From the NCBI GenBank assembly GCA_015501595.1, contig JADNRX010000011.1, positions 310,001 through 374,000 on the forward strand: a stretch of DNA of 64,000 bases, written 5' to 3'. Position 1 is the stretch's first letter, and each line of letters opens with the position of its first letter. The translations under genes and the position numbers were made by a program. The notes below the pieces were generated by a model that saw only the letters and a program-made list of their open reading frames with translations, was not told where the DNA came from and made no database searches. Positions 21,026 through 32,639 of this stretch are shown here, piece after piece. The stretch is from Hymenopellis radicata. Taxonomy: Eukaryota; Basidiomycota; Agaricomycetes; Agaricales; Physalacriaceae.

Positions 21026-24000
21026 AGACGCGCTACTACCAGTGTACGACGTATGCTTCGGCAGTACTCAGTCTACCGACCTTTACACAATCCGAGTCTG
21101 AAATCAAAAGGTGAGATTGAGATGCCATGGTGTCGAAGCATACGGATCCAACAGGTCTGTTAACGTTGCTTTCCAGCCACAGTCGTCCAAAAAAATCAGT
21201 AACGGATAACACTACTAGCACAGCCGCCACTCAGCGATGTGTGCTCTTGATTCTATCACCGCTGCTGTCCAACTCAAGAAATGGTATCGTGTGCTCCATT
21301 CATAAGGAGGGGAAAGGTTCCTTGCGAGTTGGACGTAATGATATCCACTCTGGGGTAGAATAAACCAAAGAAGCTTCGTCGTCAATCGCGATCTTCATCC
21401 CGTTGCAGAGTCCCACCGAGGAGCAGAAGTCTCCTTCAACTACCTTCGGCCGTCAATATATACGGTGCAACAGCAAGAACCTAGTCACCGTCGACTACGT
21501 ACTTGCACCCTGGATAGGATTGATGCGTGGTTCTAGATGGTGAAGAAGAGGTTTGGGGTACGAAGGGGGAGGGATTAGCAGCCTGGGCCCCGGGTGTCTC
21601 TCTACGGGACAACTGGGAAGGAGAAAATGGATTAGAGCGCAAGAGTAGCGTGCACGAGTTTGGTCAAACGTGATGATTGAGGATCTTGTGACCTAGGGTC
21701 ATCAGGAAAAAGGTTACTGGTCTCAAGGTACTACAGGTCAACTCTGAGACCCTCAGTTGCCCTGAGGGAGCTGAGTCACCAAGGCGGCCAAGTTAACTTT
21801 GGAGAAGGTTCGGCGGGAACAATCTTCCAAAGTTACCCCGTAGTTCATCTGAGTCATCTCATCCCACGATAAAGTTAGCTCACCCAAGCCCGAGGGGTAC
21901 TCTACACAGCGACAAGTTTGCTTTATAATCCTTTCAACAAAGCACAATTCACCAAAGATACACACTCCCTATGTATGAAATATGGCAATTAAACAGTATA
22001 TTGAACTACTAACACAAGAAACAGTATACTACATACCACAATACAACAGCCACAGTAGTGGCATGGCTAATAGCTACGACAGTCTTGCGATCATCCTCCA
22101 CATACCAATCACCCTTGCTTGTTGCTGTCACCCTCGTGACTCGTCTGCCGCAGCACGACGATCCTCATCCTCGTCCGCCGCGATCGACCTCATCCGTCGC
22201 ATTCCTGCTCGTTTGGCGCATCATCGTTGTTTGGTGTAGTGGGCGGTCATCCTCATCCTATTGGCAGGTGTTCTCATCCGGAGGGGCAGCACGTAAGCAA
22301 AGGTTGCATCATCCGGTGGGTGGTGCGCAGCCGCGCGTCGTCATCTGTCTAGATTGGCATCATCGACGGCGTCGCCTAGGTCCTCGTCCTGGTTCGCGCG
22401 GGCAGGCGGTGTCGTCCTTCTTCGTGGGCATCATCTAAATTTGCGAGTGAGTGGTATGGGCAACGTCCTTGTACGCGGGTGTCGTCGTTACCGATGGCGT
22501 TGCTCCTGCTAATGCGGGCTGTCGTGAGTCGGGCCGTCCTCGTCCAACTGCACACGTAATGGTAGCTCGTATATGCTTGGCTGCTGCCACGCTGTAGTCA
22601 ATAGTCAGTCCTGAGAAGAAGAATATTGTATTGTGAAGAAAGGGTATGGAGAGAAAAGCACGGTGTGTAGTAATCGAAAGAAAACGGAACATCAACACGC
22701 ACGTGAAGTCGATGTGGCCGATCCGCTGCGCTGTAGACTTTGCAGAATTTGGCCAACGTAAATCGCCGTAGTTTGTGGGCTGACCGCGAAACGAATTAAA
22801 AAAACAACCAGTCAGAATTTGGAAGATGCTGAAGAACGAAGACGCACCCGCGACACTACCCGCCTGCAGACGGCGCACGTTCGTGGGTGGGTCGTGGTCG
22901 TTCGTGGGTCGTGGTCGTCTGTGGGCTGTGGGGTCGTAATCATTTTCAGTGTACAGACTGGAGGAGACGGTGGTGACAGACCTGTCATCGTCGGCAGAAG
23001 TCGTCGCTGTGCCATGGCCGAAGTCCTCATGTCATAAGAGGAAGTTGTCCGTGTCGTTGAAGTCGTTGTTGTAGCAGTGCAGTAGTCCTCGTCGTCTATG
23101 TGTCATCCTTGATGTAGTAGGAACTGGTGGGGAAAAGACATCCGATCGAATAAAACTCAACACGCACGTGATGTATACGTGGCAACAGGTTGTCGGCGCC
23201 ATAGGTCGGGCGGAATTAAGGAAAAATGGCATACCTTGTGAGGGCAGGGAAAACATGACGGGCAAGCCGTATCTGCGACCACACACTGACACCACCTGTC
23301 AAGCGTGGGCCCACAAGAGGTCGGCCTGGCTTTACGTGGGTCGATGCTTGGGCGTCGTGTCGTGGTCGTGGCAGCACCGAATCTCATAGAACTGACGTTG
23401 TCATTTAGTACCAGGACAATGAGCAAAAATGAGAACGTACTGTGCAATGCTGTCCCGTCTGCAGACGGAACAGCATTCACCCTCCTAGGCCTTGCTCTCG
23501 TAGAGTCAATCCACATTGTAGCAGCTTGTAGCATTGTGTGACGCCGACTGCCTCGACGACGACAGTAAAGGTTGTGCTGCCTGTCTTGACAGGGCTTACG
23601 CGGCTGACTGCTGAGCCAGCAGACAAGAGACGGAGATATGAGGCAGGACGGCGGCGATGAGACAAGGGATGGTCGTGGTAAAAGGGTAAGGAACAAGTAA
23701 GAATGACTCCGAACAGTGCTTGATCACTGTCCGGAGTCGTCGGGCCGGGTATTCGGTACATCGTCCAACGCGCCGTAGACGTTGAACGATAGGATATGGT
23801 AGGCCAAAAATGCAAGAGATAGGATTGAGTAAGCTTATTGAACGTCTGACAGAAATGTTTCGGCTACTGACTTCCCGCAGTGTACTAAACTCCATGAACG
23901 GTTGACAAGTAAGTGTATTATCTTCTTGTTAGCCCAAAAAAACAGCCGAAAAATAAAATACTCTAAACTACGTTGGGAACCCGTTCCGCCATATGCGAAG

Positions 24001-26429
24001 TCTTGATTCGCCTCCGTTGCGGTGCTGGAGGCTGGAGACTGTGATGGGATACTATCTATGTAAGCTTAATCCCGTGTTTGAGTGCAGTATTATTTATAAA
24101 AGATTATTGCAGCACATAATATAGCTATACTGCATGATATTCCGATGCTCAAATCACCACTCCGAGCCCGTCGTCGCCGTCCCGAGCGTCGTCGAGCTTG
24201 TTCTGTTTGTGATCGGATGACCGATCCGAACCATCCGGACAGCGATCGTGGTCGTCAACTCTCCTTCCTACCACCTCCATGTTCCTCATCTCGACGCCTC
24301 ATACCCTGAAATGCCTCCTGTACCACATGCGCACTTTCCTCTTCGCGAAAACAAGCCAAAAATCGCCCGCCGTGTAAGCCCAAGACGACTGGCAGCAGCA
24401 GATTGTTCGAAACGGCGACTTGAAATGACGAGGAGGCTTTTGCAACTGACTTTGAGTCGTTGCGACTTTTGTGTTGTCTCCCTTTGACCCGACGCTGACA
24501 GATTATCGGGCCCCGTAGGACGCGTAAGCCCTCCAATGAGGCCGCAAATCTTCGACGACGATGATGGAGACCCTTTACGGGGTAGAGGATGCAACAGCTT
24601 GATTCTGGAACTCGACGCCGCGCTGTCTACTGACAGGCGGCGTCGTCTAGGTGCACATCTTGTTTCACCGTATTCTAATACCGATTTTTTCATTCGCAGA
24701 ACTACGAAGACAACAACACCCACGACGACGACTCTCTCCCAAGACGACAACGACAACGTCTCCATGACGATGACAACGCCTACGCTGCTGCCGCCGCCAG
24801 CACAACAACAAACCCGTCCCAACAACAACAACAACACCACATGATACCGCGATGACAAATGGGGCCACAAATCAGCGAGACGACGGCGGCAATGGCCACC
24901 GGAGAGAGATCAACGGCGCGCAAGACGAGAAGGCAGAAGCAAGGAAAACCAGCAGAACGAGTTGCTGCTCCTTCTGCAGGTGCGTTTCCCAGTTTATTCT
25001 CATTCAGTCGACTTATTAACATTATTCAGCTCTTTTTATTAATGTTCCAGACGTGCAAGTCCTGTTCACGCTACCCTCGTAAGTGCCTTTATTTTATTCG
25101 CCGCTGTCAACCTAATGTTATGCCAGTTGGAATCGCCTCTCCGCCTCCAAGAACTGCCGAACAATTCCCTCTGACAGCATGTACACCATCCCCTCGACAC
25201 CGCCGAAGCGCAAAGTTTTACGTGCCCGATGCATACTCCTACGACATGTAGTCCTCAAGGTCACCCAAATTCGCTTACCCGTCATCTCTGCGACGACTTC
25301 CGGTGGCACGCCAGTCGCTATGAAAGAGACTGGTCCTTGTCCTGCCGCAGGGTATTTTGGATAGGCACGGCCTGGAATGAAGTTGGTGCGTGCTGGCCCC
25401 ACCCTGATCTCGGAGCAATCGGTGTTGGGCAGCGCATTGACGAGGGTGCGCTGGACCGTGTCGCGGATCTCCTTGTCCTTCGATAGGGTATCGCCGCCTC
25501 GGAACATCATGCAGACCAGGGAGTCTCTCCTGTCTGCAATCATCTTCGCCTACGCTATGTCCATTTCTTGCAGGACGACGTCGGTCAACCTCGCCAGGAC
25601 CGTCAGTGCCTTGCTCGTCAGGTTCATCGGGATGAGCGATTGGGCTGACACGGACGCCGACATGCTGATATCTCGTCCATATCTTCGTTCCTGCTTCCGA
25701 ACAGGTTCTGACCGCTGGGAGGGGCCGTGCCGTGGGGGGGGACTGTGGGTGTGGCAGCGGGCGGCGGAGCAGGGGATTGAATGCAGACTTGCATCATTCC
25801 ATGTCTGTAGGTAGCACCACTGGTTGTTCTTTTGATTGGGGTATGGTCAGTGCACTATTGTGTGCTGTACCGCCTCATGAAAATACTGCACCATTGCCGA
25901 GTCTTTCATAATACAATGTCTCTGCATCGTACTTGCTATCTTATTGCTCACTGTTCTCTTGCTCCTGCAGGCTCTGAGTCATCACACCTTCTCAAGTCAG
26001 GCCAAGTGGTTGGCACTTGGCATGCATAGTCTTGAGTCAGTGTGAGATGTCGATAAGTCAACCTAGGTTACCACTAGTACTTTTGTAGATCTCAACTCAC
26101 CTTGAGCTAACTTGAACCTTCCTGAGGGTAGGAACTGTGATACAGCACACCTAAGACGACTGGAAACGCCTTTGGTTGACCTAGACACCTTAAGCTTGCT
26201 GCATGTGGAACCTCTGACTCAAGTTAGCTTAAGGCCAGAGGCCGTTTCCTGATGGTGGTGATACACAGTTGTATTTTTTTTGGCCGTGTCACGTGTTGGA
26301 GGCATCCGAAATAGGCAGTTTAGTAACGTGATCCCCGCTTTTGTGTCGGTGATCCCGCCGTGATCCCGCTAGTACACATTAAATAGATTACACAGCTCAC
26401 AAAAATACAAATATATATATATCCCCACC
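21026..26429. other. Gene-poor block with (GTC/GAC)-rich low-complexity DNA
   Basis: About 5.4 kb without a supported gene. From 22.1 to 24.9 kb it is rich in GTC/CATC and AAC/GAC triplets, which create long but compositionally biased frames on both strands; these are judged not to be genes. Short segments recur around 22.7 and 23.15 kb (CAACACGCACGTGA) and around 22.86 and 23.46 kb (CTGCAGACGG), suggesting old internal duplications. An 11-bp near-match in inverted orientation at 21699-21709 and 26245-26255 could mark the ends of an insertion. A minus-strand frame at 25543-25118 may be a retroelement remnant, but this is weak. Confidence 0.4.
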
Positions 26430-26478
26430 CCCACCCTAACCGGCCTAACCCTCTAACCCCTAACCTCTAACATCTAAT
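26430..26478 (+). repeat. Degenerate interstitial telomere-like repeats
   Basis: A C-rich tract passes into variants of CCCTAA (CTAACC, CCTCTAACCCC, CCTAACCTCTAAC). The basidiomycete telomere repeat is TTAGGG, so this may be an old telomeric insertion or end-repair scar. It abuts the MITE. Confidence 0.55.
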
Positions 26479-26479
26479 C

Positions 26480-26897
26480 AAATGTTAGGGCAAGCTACTG
26501 TCGTATTTCGACCGTAGGTTCACGTCACAGGTCACAAGCCCGAAAAATGAACCTATTATATAAGCAGGTCACTAGTTTTTTTTGACTGTGAACCTGCCCC
26601 AAATTGGTCACAAATCGGACTTTTGCTCTCAAATTGAGCTTGGTGGCAGTTTTTATAGGATTTTTCTCCTTTTTGGTGTATTTTAGGTCTAGAATAGCAC
26701 ATTTTTCTCTAATTATACTGAGATTCAGCCTAAAACCTATGAAATAACTCTGTCATTGAAGAATTTAGTGAACTTATTTTTAGTAGGTCACAGTGATGTG
26801 TCCGCTGTGAACATCCCACCAAACAAGTTCACGAGGTCACAGGTCACATCCTGTGAACCTACGGTCGAAATACTACAGTATGCTTGCCCTAACATTT
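26480..26897. mobile_element. MITE-like element with ~45-bp terminal inverted repeats
   Basis: The left end begins AAATGTTAGGGCAAGC and goes on through GTATTTCGACCGTAGGTTCA. The right end is its reverse complement, closing GCTTGCCCTAACATTT. The inverted match covers roughly 45 bp with few differences. The inside is about 330 bp, AT-rich and without a gene, so the element is non-autonomous. Target-site duplication is not obvious. The outer TTAGGG resembles the telomere repeat. Confidence 0.75.
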
Positions 26898-26933
26898 CTT
26901 GCCTAACCACTAACCACTACAGTAACCTAAAAT

Positions 26934-26962
26934 CCTTAGAGCAAGCATAGCTTGCTCTAAGG
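26934..26962. repeat. 29-bp perfect palindrome, MITE-end-like
   Basis: Arms CCTTAGAGCAAGC pair over 13 bp around a 3-nt loop. The arm matches the end of the neighbouring MITE except for one base. Confidence 0.75.
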
Positions 26963-26986
26963 TTCTTCCCTAACCTCTAACCCGAG

Positions 26987-27015
26987 CCTTAGGGCAAGCA
27001 AAGCTTGCCCTAAGG
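26987..27015. repeat. Second 29-bp palindrome, MITE-end-like
   Basis: Arms CCTTAGGGCAAGC pair over 13 bp around AAA. The arm contains the exact TTAGGGCAAGC of the MITE terminus. Confidence 0.75.
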
Positions 27016-27048
27016 GGAAATATGCGCCGCTACGCAGGCGAAATAAAA

Positions 27049-27139
27049 AACCACTCGGTGGAATTGAACCAGCGCTTCGGGAGAACTCTGAACAAGACAT
27101 CATTATCAGTAGCATCACAACCATTGTGCCATTGCTGCT
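27049..27139 (-). other. tRNA-like sequence (pseudo-tRNA or SINE head)
   Basis: On the minus strand, TGGCACAATGG resembles a pol III A box and GGTTCAATTCC, about 50 bp downstream, a B box. The acceptor and T stems do not close, so it is not a functional tRNA as written. It may be a decayed tRNA or the head of a tRNA-derived SINE. Confidence 0.4.
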
Positions 27140-27296
27140 TTAAATCCTGGTATTATTAGCTGCCTTTGTTCCTTTGTTCAGTGAGCATGTGATGCCAAGA
27201 GGGCGGGATTCGTCGGCGAAACACGTCACGTGCAATAATTTCCATTTCGGGAGGCACGTGCCATGGCCAAAAAAATAAAAACTGTGATACACCTCG

Positions 27297-28379
27297 GGTT
27301 TACTGCGGTTAGTAACGGTATTAATACGGTATTGAAACCTCGGCCGAGGTATCAGTACAGTTTCGATACCGACACGTAATCATTTCACGTGACGGCGCGC
27401 TGGCGCTTAGAGAGGCTAAGATTGGTGGGACAAGGGCGGGATGGGGGCGGCAAGCCGCTGCGCCACATCACGTGTCCAAAACACGTGCCGGTATCGAAAC
27501 CGTTACTAACGGTATCGAAACTAGGGCCTCCCAGGGGTTAGGGTTGCGCAGGATACCTATAATATCGCGCCGTTCAATATTTAACCGGTTATTAACGGTT
27601 ATTAACTGGGTTAATAGTGGTTCTCAATTTGCGTTTTATTCTGGTTTTATTCGTGCGTTTTAATCAGGGAGGAAATGATGGCCATCAGGGACCCTTCCAT
27701 ACGCCCCGCGAGATCGACATCTCCCACCAGTGCGAACACATCAATTACACTCAGTTCTTCCCGTCACCCGTGTAACCAGCTGCAGTCTAAAGACACGCCA
27801 GAAAACAAAACTCATTTATTTTGGAGCTATCTAGCGCTTTCCCGCCACATCTCACGCGTCATGGCCGAACCGCCGGGACACGGTCCAGACCAATGTCATT
27901 GATGGCCATCAGCAATGACGAGAAATAAAACGCACAAATAAAACACAAATTGAGGACCACTAATAACACCGCTTCGAGAGGTAAGTTTTTGGGCAGTTAT
28001 TAACCCATCACGTGGATGCAGTCATGTGAGTAGGTGGGGCGCGTTGGGGCGGGATCGGAGGGGAGGAGGGTGATTGCAGGCAAGATGGACTGGTAATGAG
28101 CCACTAGACTGAATACATGCATTAGAAGATCAGTAAAACTTACATTAGATCATTTCGCAGCCATTCAAGAGGTTTCTGAGGGCCTGAGAAGAAAATTTTG
28201 CAAAAATACGCCACATTACATCACGTGTGCAGTTATTAACGGTTACTAACCGTTAATAACACACCCCAAAATGGGGGTATATTCCGCCGAGGTTACTAAC
28301 CGCCTCGGGGAATATACTGCGCAACCCTACAGGGGGTCGGTATTGATACCGTTACTAACACCCCGGAGGTTTACTGCGC
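27297..28379. mobile_element. Nested inverted-repeat element(s), non-autonomous
   Basis: Three sets of inverted arms lie one inside another. Outer arms share GTTAGTAACGGTAT and flank 27297-28379. Middle arms (about 27487-27557 and 28300-28370) share TTAGGGTTGCGCAG and the GTTACTAACGG type motif. Inner arms 27612-27663 and 27926-27967 share TCAATTTG and GTGCGTTTTA blocks. No transposase frame is present. This looks like MITEs inserted into one another, or one long foldback element. Confidence 0.6.
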
Positions 28380-28425
28380 CACGGTGCCACCCTAACAGCA
28401 AAAATGATGTTCAATAGGGGCATAT

Positions 28426-28500
28426 TCCCTCTAACCGACTTGAACGACTGACCTCGTCATAGCGTACTAGTGACGCGCTCTACCACTGAGCTAAGAGGGA
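28426..28500 (-). tRNA. tRNA-Thr (AGT), possibly with a 4-nt intron
   Basis: The acceptor stem pairs TCCCTCT with AGAGGGA. The D-arm reads TAGCTCAGTGGTAGAGC and the T-arm GGTTAGAGGGA is preceded by the B-box-like GTTCAAGTC. The anticodon stem CGTCA/TGACG encloses 11 nt, CTAGTACGCTA, instead of 7. AGT in normal position gives Thr. The extra 4 nt would be a very short intron after position 37, or a loop insertion in a defective gene. Confidence 0.75.
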
Positions 28501-28674
28501 GACAATAGTTATGTTCCCATGCGTTTCAGGTCAGGATCAAAGTCGCAGCCAAACATGTACAGTCCTACCCCGGTCCTCACTCAATTCTTTCTTGTTCTCT
28601 CCAACAGTGGCTCGGTCGCAAAAGGTGCGTGTGATGGGAGTGTGTTGTGTAAGAATTGACTGTGTGTATACAGT

Positions 28675-31600
28675 ATGCAAGTAGCGACAATGGTGTCGCC
28701 GGAACGCGGGCGGCGACGCGGCGGAGGACGAGCGGCGCCGCGGGGGACTTGGCAGCGTGCGCGGGGGCGAGGGCGCGGTGGTGGAAGGGGCCGAGGGCAG
28801 TATAGGAATGCTACGTGGGCTAGGCCGCAGGAGGATGAGGATGAGGAGGATATGGAGGGGTCGACTGTGGATGAGGAGCAGGGAGAGGATGATGATGAAG
28901 AGGAAGAGCAGGAGGAAGAACCAGCGCCACCGCCACCACCACCACCACCACCGTCGTCGTCATCGTCGTCCCAAACGCTAACAGAAACGCCTCCCGAAAT
29001 CGCCGCACTGCTCCCGAAAGAGTATGGATACGCGTACCTGGAGGCCTTCGATCCCGCCCCATTCCCGGTAGCGGATGTTCCCGCCGGGCGGGGGTTCCTC
29101 ACGCTGCAACACTCGAACAGCAAATACAAGTACTATATGGCGTTGCAAGAGATGCACAAGGTGGCGCGCGACGAGGCGGTGCGACTGGGACTTGTAGACG
29201 CGCCTGGGACGCGGAAGAGGCTGGAGGACGTGATCACGATCAAGGGCGTGTGCATGCAGATGTGCCCTTTGGAGAACGCGGTGGGGAGGGACGTGAGTAG
29301 CCAGCTTCTCCCTTGGGAGCGCACCCCGGATGGAAAGGTTGATTTTACGCGGGCTGTCAAGAATTATGAGCGCGCGATGGGGGACAGGGTCCATCCGATG
29401 GATATTCGACCGCCGCCGGTGCTCGTCAAGACGCTGGATTACTTGTTTGGAGTGCTCATGCAGCAACACGGGGTCAAGCCGACGTACCGGTTTATCAGCG
29501 ACCGAGGACGGAGCATACGCAACGACTTGACGATTCAACATGTTCACGACGCGACGGCGATTTCTATCCATATGCGTATCGCCCGCTTCCATATCCTCGC
29601 ATTGCATGTCTTTCAAGGACATGAACCGTACACGTACCGTGTCCCGCCGTTTGAGGTCACGGTGCTCCCGCTCGAACGACACTACGAAAGCGAGCAGCTG
29701 GCGAATACCTTGCTGTCCGTGAAAGAGTTTTTGGAGAACCAGACACATCCGCTCGAGATGGAGTTTTGGGTGTACGACCGGCTGTGGAATATTGGCGAGG
29801 CGGATGATCAGCGGGAGAATGTGCCCGAGGCGGTGAAGCGGGACAAGATTTTCATATTATGCACCAGGTTTCGGAGGGAGATTCAAGCCGCGCAGCCGTC
29901 GCGGGAGATTTTCAAGAATAAAAAGGCGCTGTGGAGCGCGGCGGGGAAGCTGTCGGTGAGTGACAGGGCGATGGCGGTGTTTGGGGAACTAGTAGTCGAG
30001 TTGAGGAGTAGGAGGGGGGTGAGGGTCATGATGTATCTGCTGGCCTGTCTCGTTGAGCATTGGTTCGGGGTCGATAAGATTGAAGAGATTGAGGCAATTC
30101 GAGGGGGCTTAACTGATTTGGAGGTTGTTGACGGGAGGGAACCCGAGGAGCAGATTGCGGAGGAGGAGGAGGAGGAGCCTCAAGTCGTCGTCGAGCGTAT
30201 TCCCACTCCGGTGAGTGCGTCTATGCTCATACAATTTGTACTAACGTGCCCAGCCATCGTTTAATCCATTCAAAGTACCCCCACAACCTCCATCTTCCCC
30301 TCAACCCCATTCACTCTCCCACCTACGCCCCAGCCATCTTCTTCCATCTTTCAGTCCGCATTTCCCTCCACCTCCTCTCGCCCAAAACTCAACCCCTCGC
30401 GATGCCGTTTACAAGCGGAGGTATATTCTCTACACCTCTCGCACCTACAAGCGGAGGTATATTCTCGACACCTCTCGCACCGCCACACGAAGAACCCCCC
30501 GCACTCGCACGTCGTGCACCTATATCACTCCCATCGACGCCTACAGTACGCGAGGCCCCATCACGAGTACCTACTCCTCCATCTACTCCCGGCCCCGCCT
30601 CACTCTTCGGCCCCGCACTCACCAACAACACAAAGGACCCGGACTGCCAACACTCGGCTCAACTCCCAGTATGGGAGACGTCTTCAGGCCTCCTCCTCCT
30701 ACACCCCAACTCGCGTCGCTGCGTACTACCGCATTAGGCGCAGGAGGGGCGAGTTGAGTCCCCTCGTCATGTCACGAGGCGATAGTCCTCTAAAAGGGTT
30801 TGAGAGTCCAATAAAGACGGCCTTTGACGGAAAAGGAAAAGCACCAGAGCGTCCGTATACTTGGCCCGTGATTGCGCCACAGCCTGTTCCTGCACCGGTC
30901 CCTGTACAATTGACGACGACACCCGACTCTTCGGATGAGGAGGAGGAGACTCCTTGGCAAGAGGCGGTGAGAAAGGGAGAGGCGTACCATGCAAAGGTGC
31001 GCCCGAGGATTAGCAGAGGGAACAAGCTCAGAGTCAGGAAGCCTCAACCAGGCTATCGTACAGACGAGGAGCTTGCCCGCCGCTTTGAACAGGTGATTTC
31101 ATTTCCTCTTTTAGACTGCATATATTGACGACGACTAGAACCACACCTCCCACGTGAAGCGCTGGGCCCGAGGAACGTTCCTAGCTCAGCTCAAGCCGCC
31201 GACGGACATGCCGTGGGATGTCTGGCTCGCACTCAACGAGGACAGGGAGGGCACTGCCATTTGGATTGAGGACAAGTTTACACCAGAGCATCAGAGGAAA
31301 CGCTTTGTTCCGTTTGAAGAGCAGAGTGGCGGCGTGGTCGTGGTGGAGACGGCCGGAGGAGCGCCTGGGCTTATCGTCTTTGAGTGTACGCCGCTTGGGG
31401 GTGTGGAGGACGAGTTGGAGAGGGGGTACGCGGCGCTGGATGACTTGACGCGGCTGAGGGCGGTGTTGGCCCTGCTCAGAGCGGGACAGTCCACGTACCG
31501 CTATGTCCCTGCGGTGGTCGTCGTTCTGTGGGAGGGCGGCGCGGTGGAGAACGAGGTGCGGAGGATGTTGGACAAGGAGGTGGCGTTGAGAAGACGACCA

Positions 31601-32488
31601 ACGACAACCCACTTATATCGTCGTATACCTTTCTTCGTCCATCGCCCGATGCGGATCCCGATGTCCAGTTTGCTGCTGCGCTGAGCGAGGTCACGCTTGA
31701 CTGGGTGGGCGCGCGCGGGCGCTTCATGGATGCCAAGACCGTGTGGCGCGTCTTTTCTCGCGACGTCGAGGCCCTCGTGACCGAGTATCTCGCGTACTGC
31801 TCTGGGGATGGCGGTGAGTTGCTTCTTCACTTTCAACATTCTATCTCTAAACAAGTTTTTTTAGTCAACTATTCCCTATACGCCACACTCGTATCCGCCG
31901 TGGTCGATCTCGTAAGAGGGATATCTGCACATACGAGTGTTCTGCTTGCCAAGGAAGAGGAGGAGCCCCCGCCGCTGTTTGCTGCGGCGCACGTCGAGGA
32001 CGACGAGGCGATGTACGATGCGGCGCTCGCGTGGCGCGCGGGCGCGGAGCTCGAGCAGTATAGGGCGCTGGGGAAAGCGTTTCCCACGCGCGCATTCCTC
32101 GACCACATCGTGCACATCCCGCTAAGGCCCCCGCCGTATCCGCGGCACTTTGTATTCCACCATGTCCTGGCGGAGCGGAAAGCGCTGTTTGAGGCGCAGG
32201 TGGACAGGGCGCGGACGAGGTTGGTGAGGGCGCGGACTGTGAGGAGGAGAAGGACGTCGAGTGTGGTTGGGAGTACGCCGCCGAAGAGGAGGCGCGTTGG
32301 GGGGAGGAGAATGGGGGTGCGAGGAGGTGTCGGTCGTGTCGTTGTCCCCACCGCTTAATGGACACGCGCTGTCGACGCGGGATGGGAGCGTGGAGACTGA
32401 GGAGGAGAGTGGGCGGGTGACGGTGGCGATGTTGAGGGCGCTGACGAGGGATGTGAGGGCGCGGTATAGTGTAGGCGCTGGGTTGTGA
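28675..32488 (+). CDS. sac3: SAC3/GANP-type nuclear mRNA export factor
   Basis: Exon 1 (28675-30210) encodes an RGG-like N-terminus (residues 8-43), an acidic stretch, a Pro10 run, then the SAC3/GANP domain: VITIKGVCMQMCPLENAVGR, RPPPVLVKTLDYLFG, FISDRGRSIRNDLTIQ, ARFHILALHVF, EMEFWVYDRLWNIG. This domain is the scaffold of TREX-2, which couples transcription to export at the nuclear pore. A Pro/Ser linker follows with two 12-residue repeats containing GGIF (30410-30481). The C-terminal part has WARGTFLAQL, DVWLALN, PGLIVFECTPLG, TVWRVFSRDVEALVTEYLAYC. Introns at 30211-30253, 31093-31138 and 31814-31864 are clear. The frame shifts without introns near 31590 and 32290, and the linker between 30254 and 30760 cannot be joined cleanly; G/C-run sequencing indels are a likely cause. 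Confidence 0.75.
30410..30481 (+). repeat. Two tandem 36-bp units inside SAC3 linker
   Basis: Two copies of a 36-bp unit encode TSGGIFSTPLAP twice. The GGIF core resembles nucleoporin-type FG/GLFG spacing, which would suit a pore-associated factor. Confidence 0.7.
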
Positions 32489-32639
32489 TGTAGATTTTTT
32501 TGCTGCTGTTATTTCTTTTATTATACCATTTTTTTGCGTGTATGTGGTGCGTGTGGCCGCCAAATGTCGTTTTACTTACCTCAGTCAAGGGCGTGAACTG
32601 TTGGTACTGTGACGCGTCGGAGGCTACTGACACTGTTGA

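Noticed and set aside
22434..24870. Long frames on both strands, such as 23157-23696 and 24286-24870
   Set aside because: They come from GTC/GAC and AAC triplet-rich DNA. The frames overlap on opposite strands, are compositionally biased and show no family motif, start context or splice pattern.
25118..25543. Minus-strand 141-codon frame, possibly a retroelement gag-like remnant
   Set aside because: Only a vague resemblance to basidiomycete retroelement proteins (GPVSFIATGVPPEVVAEM). No protease, reverse transcriptase or zinc knuckle nearby. Too weak to annotate.
26430..27015. Chromosome end or active telomere
   Set aside because: The CCCTAA-like units are few and degenerate, with genes continuing on both sides, so this is interstitial.
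28581..29129. Minus-strand 182-codon frame opposite the SAC3 start
   Set aside because: Mirror of the acidic and proline-rich coding stretch: poly-Gly and poly-Ser, no conserved sequence.
31869..32563. Long minus-strand frames opposite SAC3
   Set aside because: They are GC-rich shadows of the SAC3 exon, made of Ser/Arg/Pro runs without motifs.
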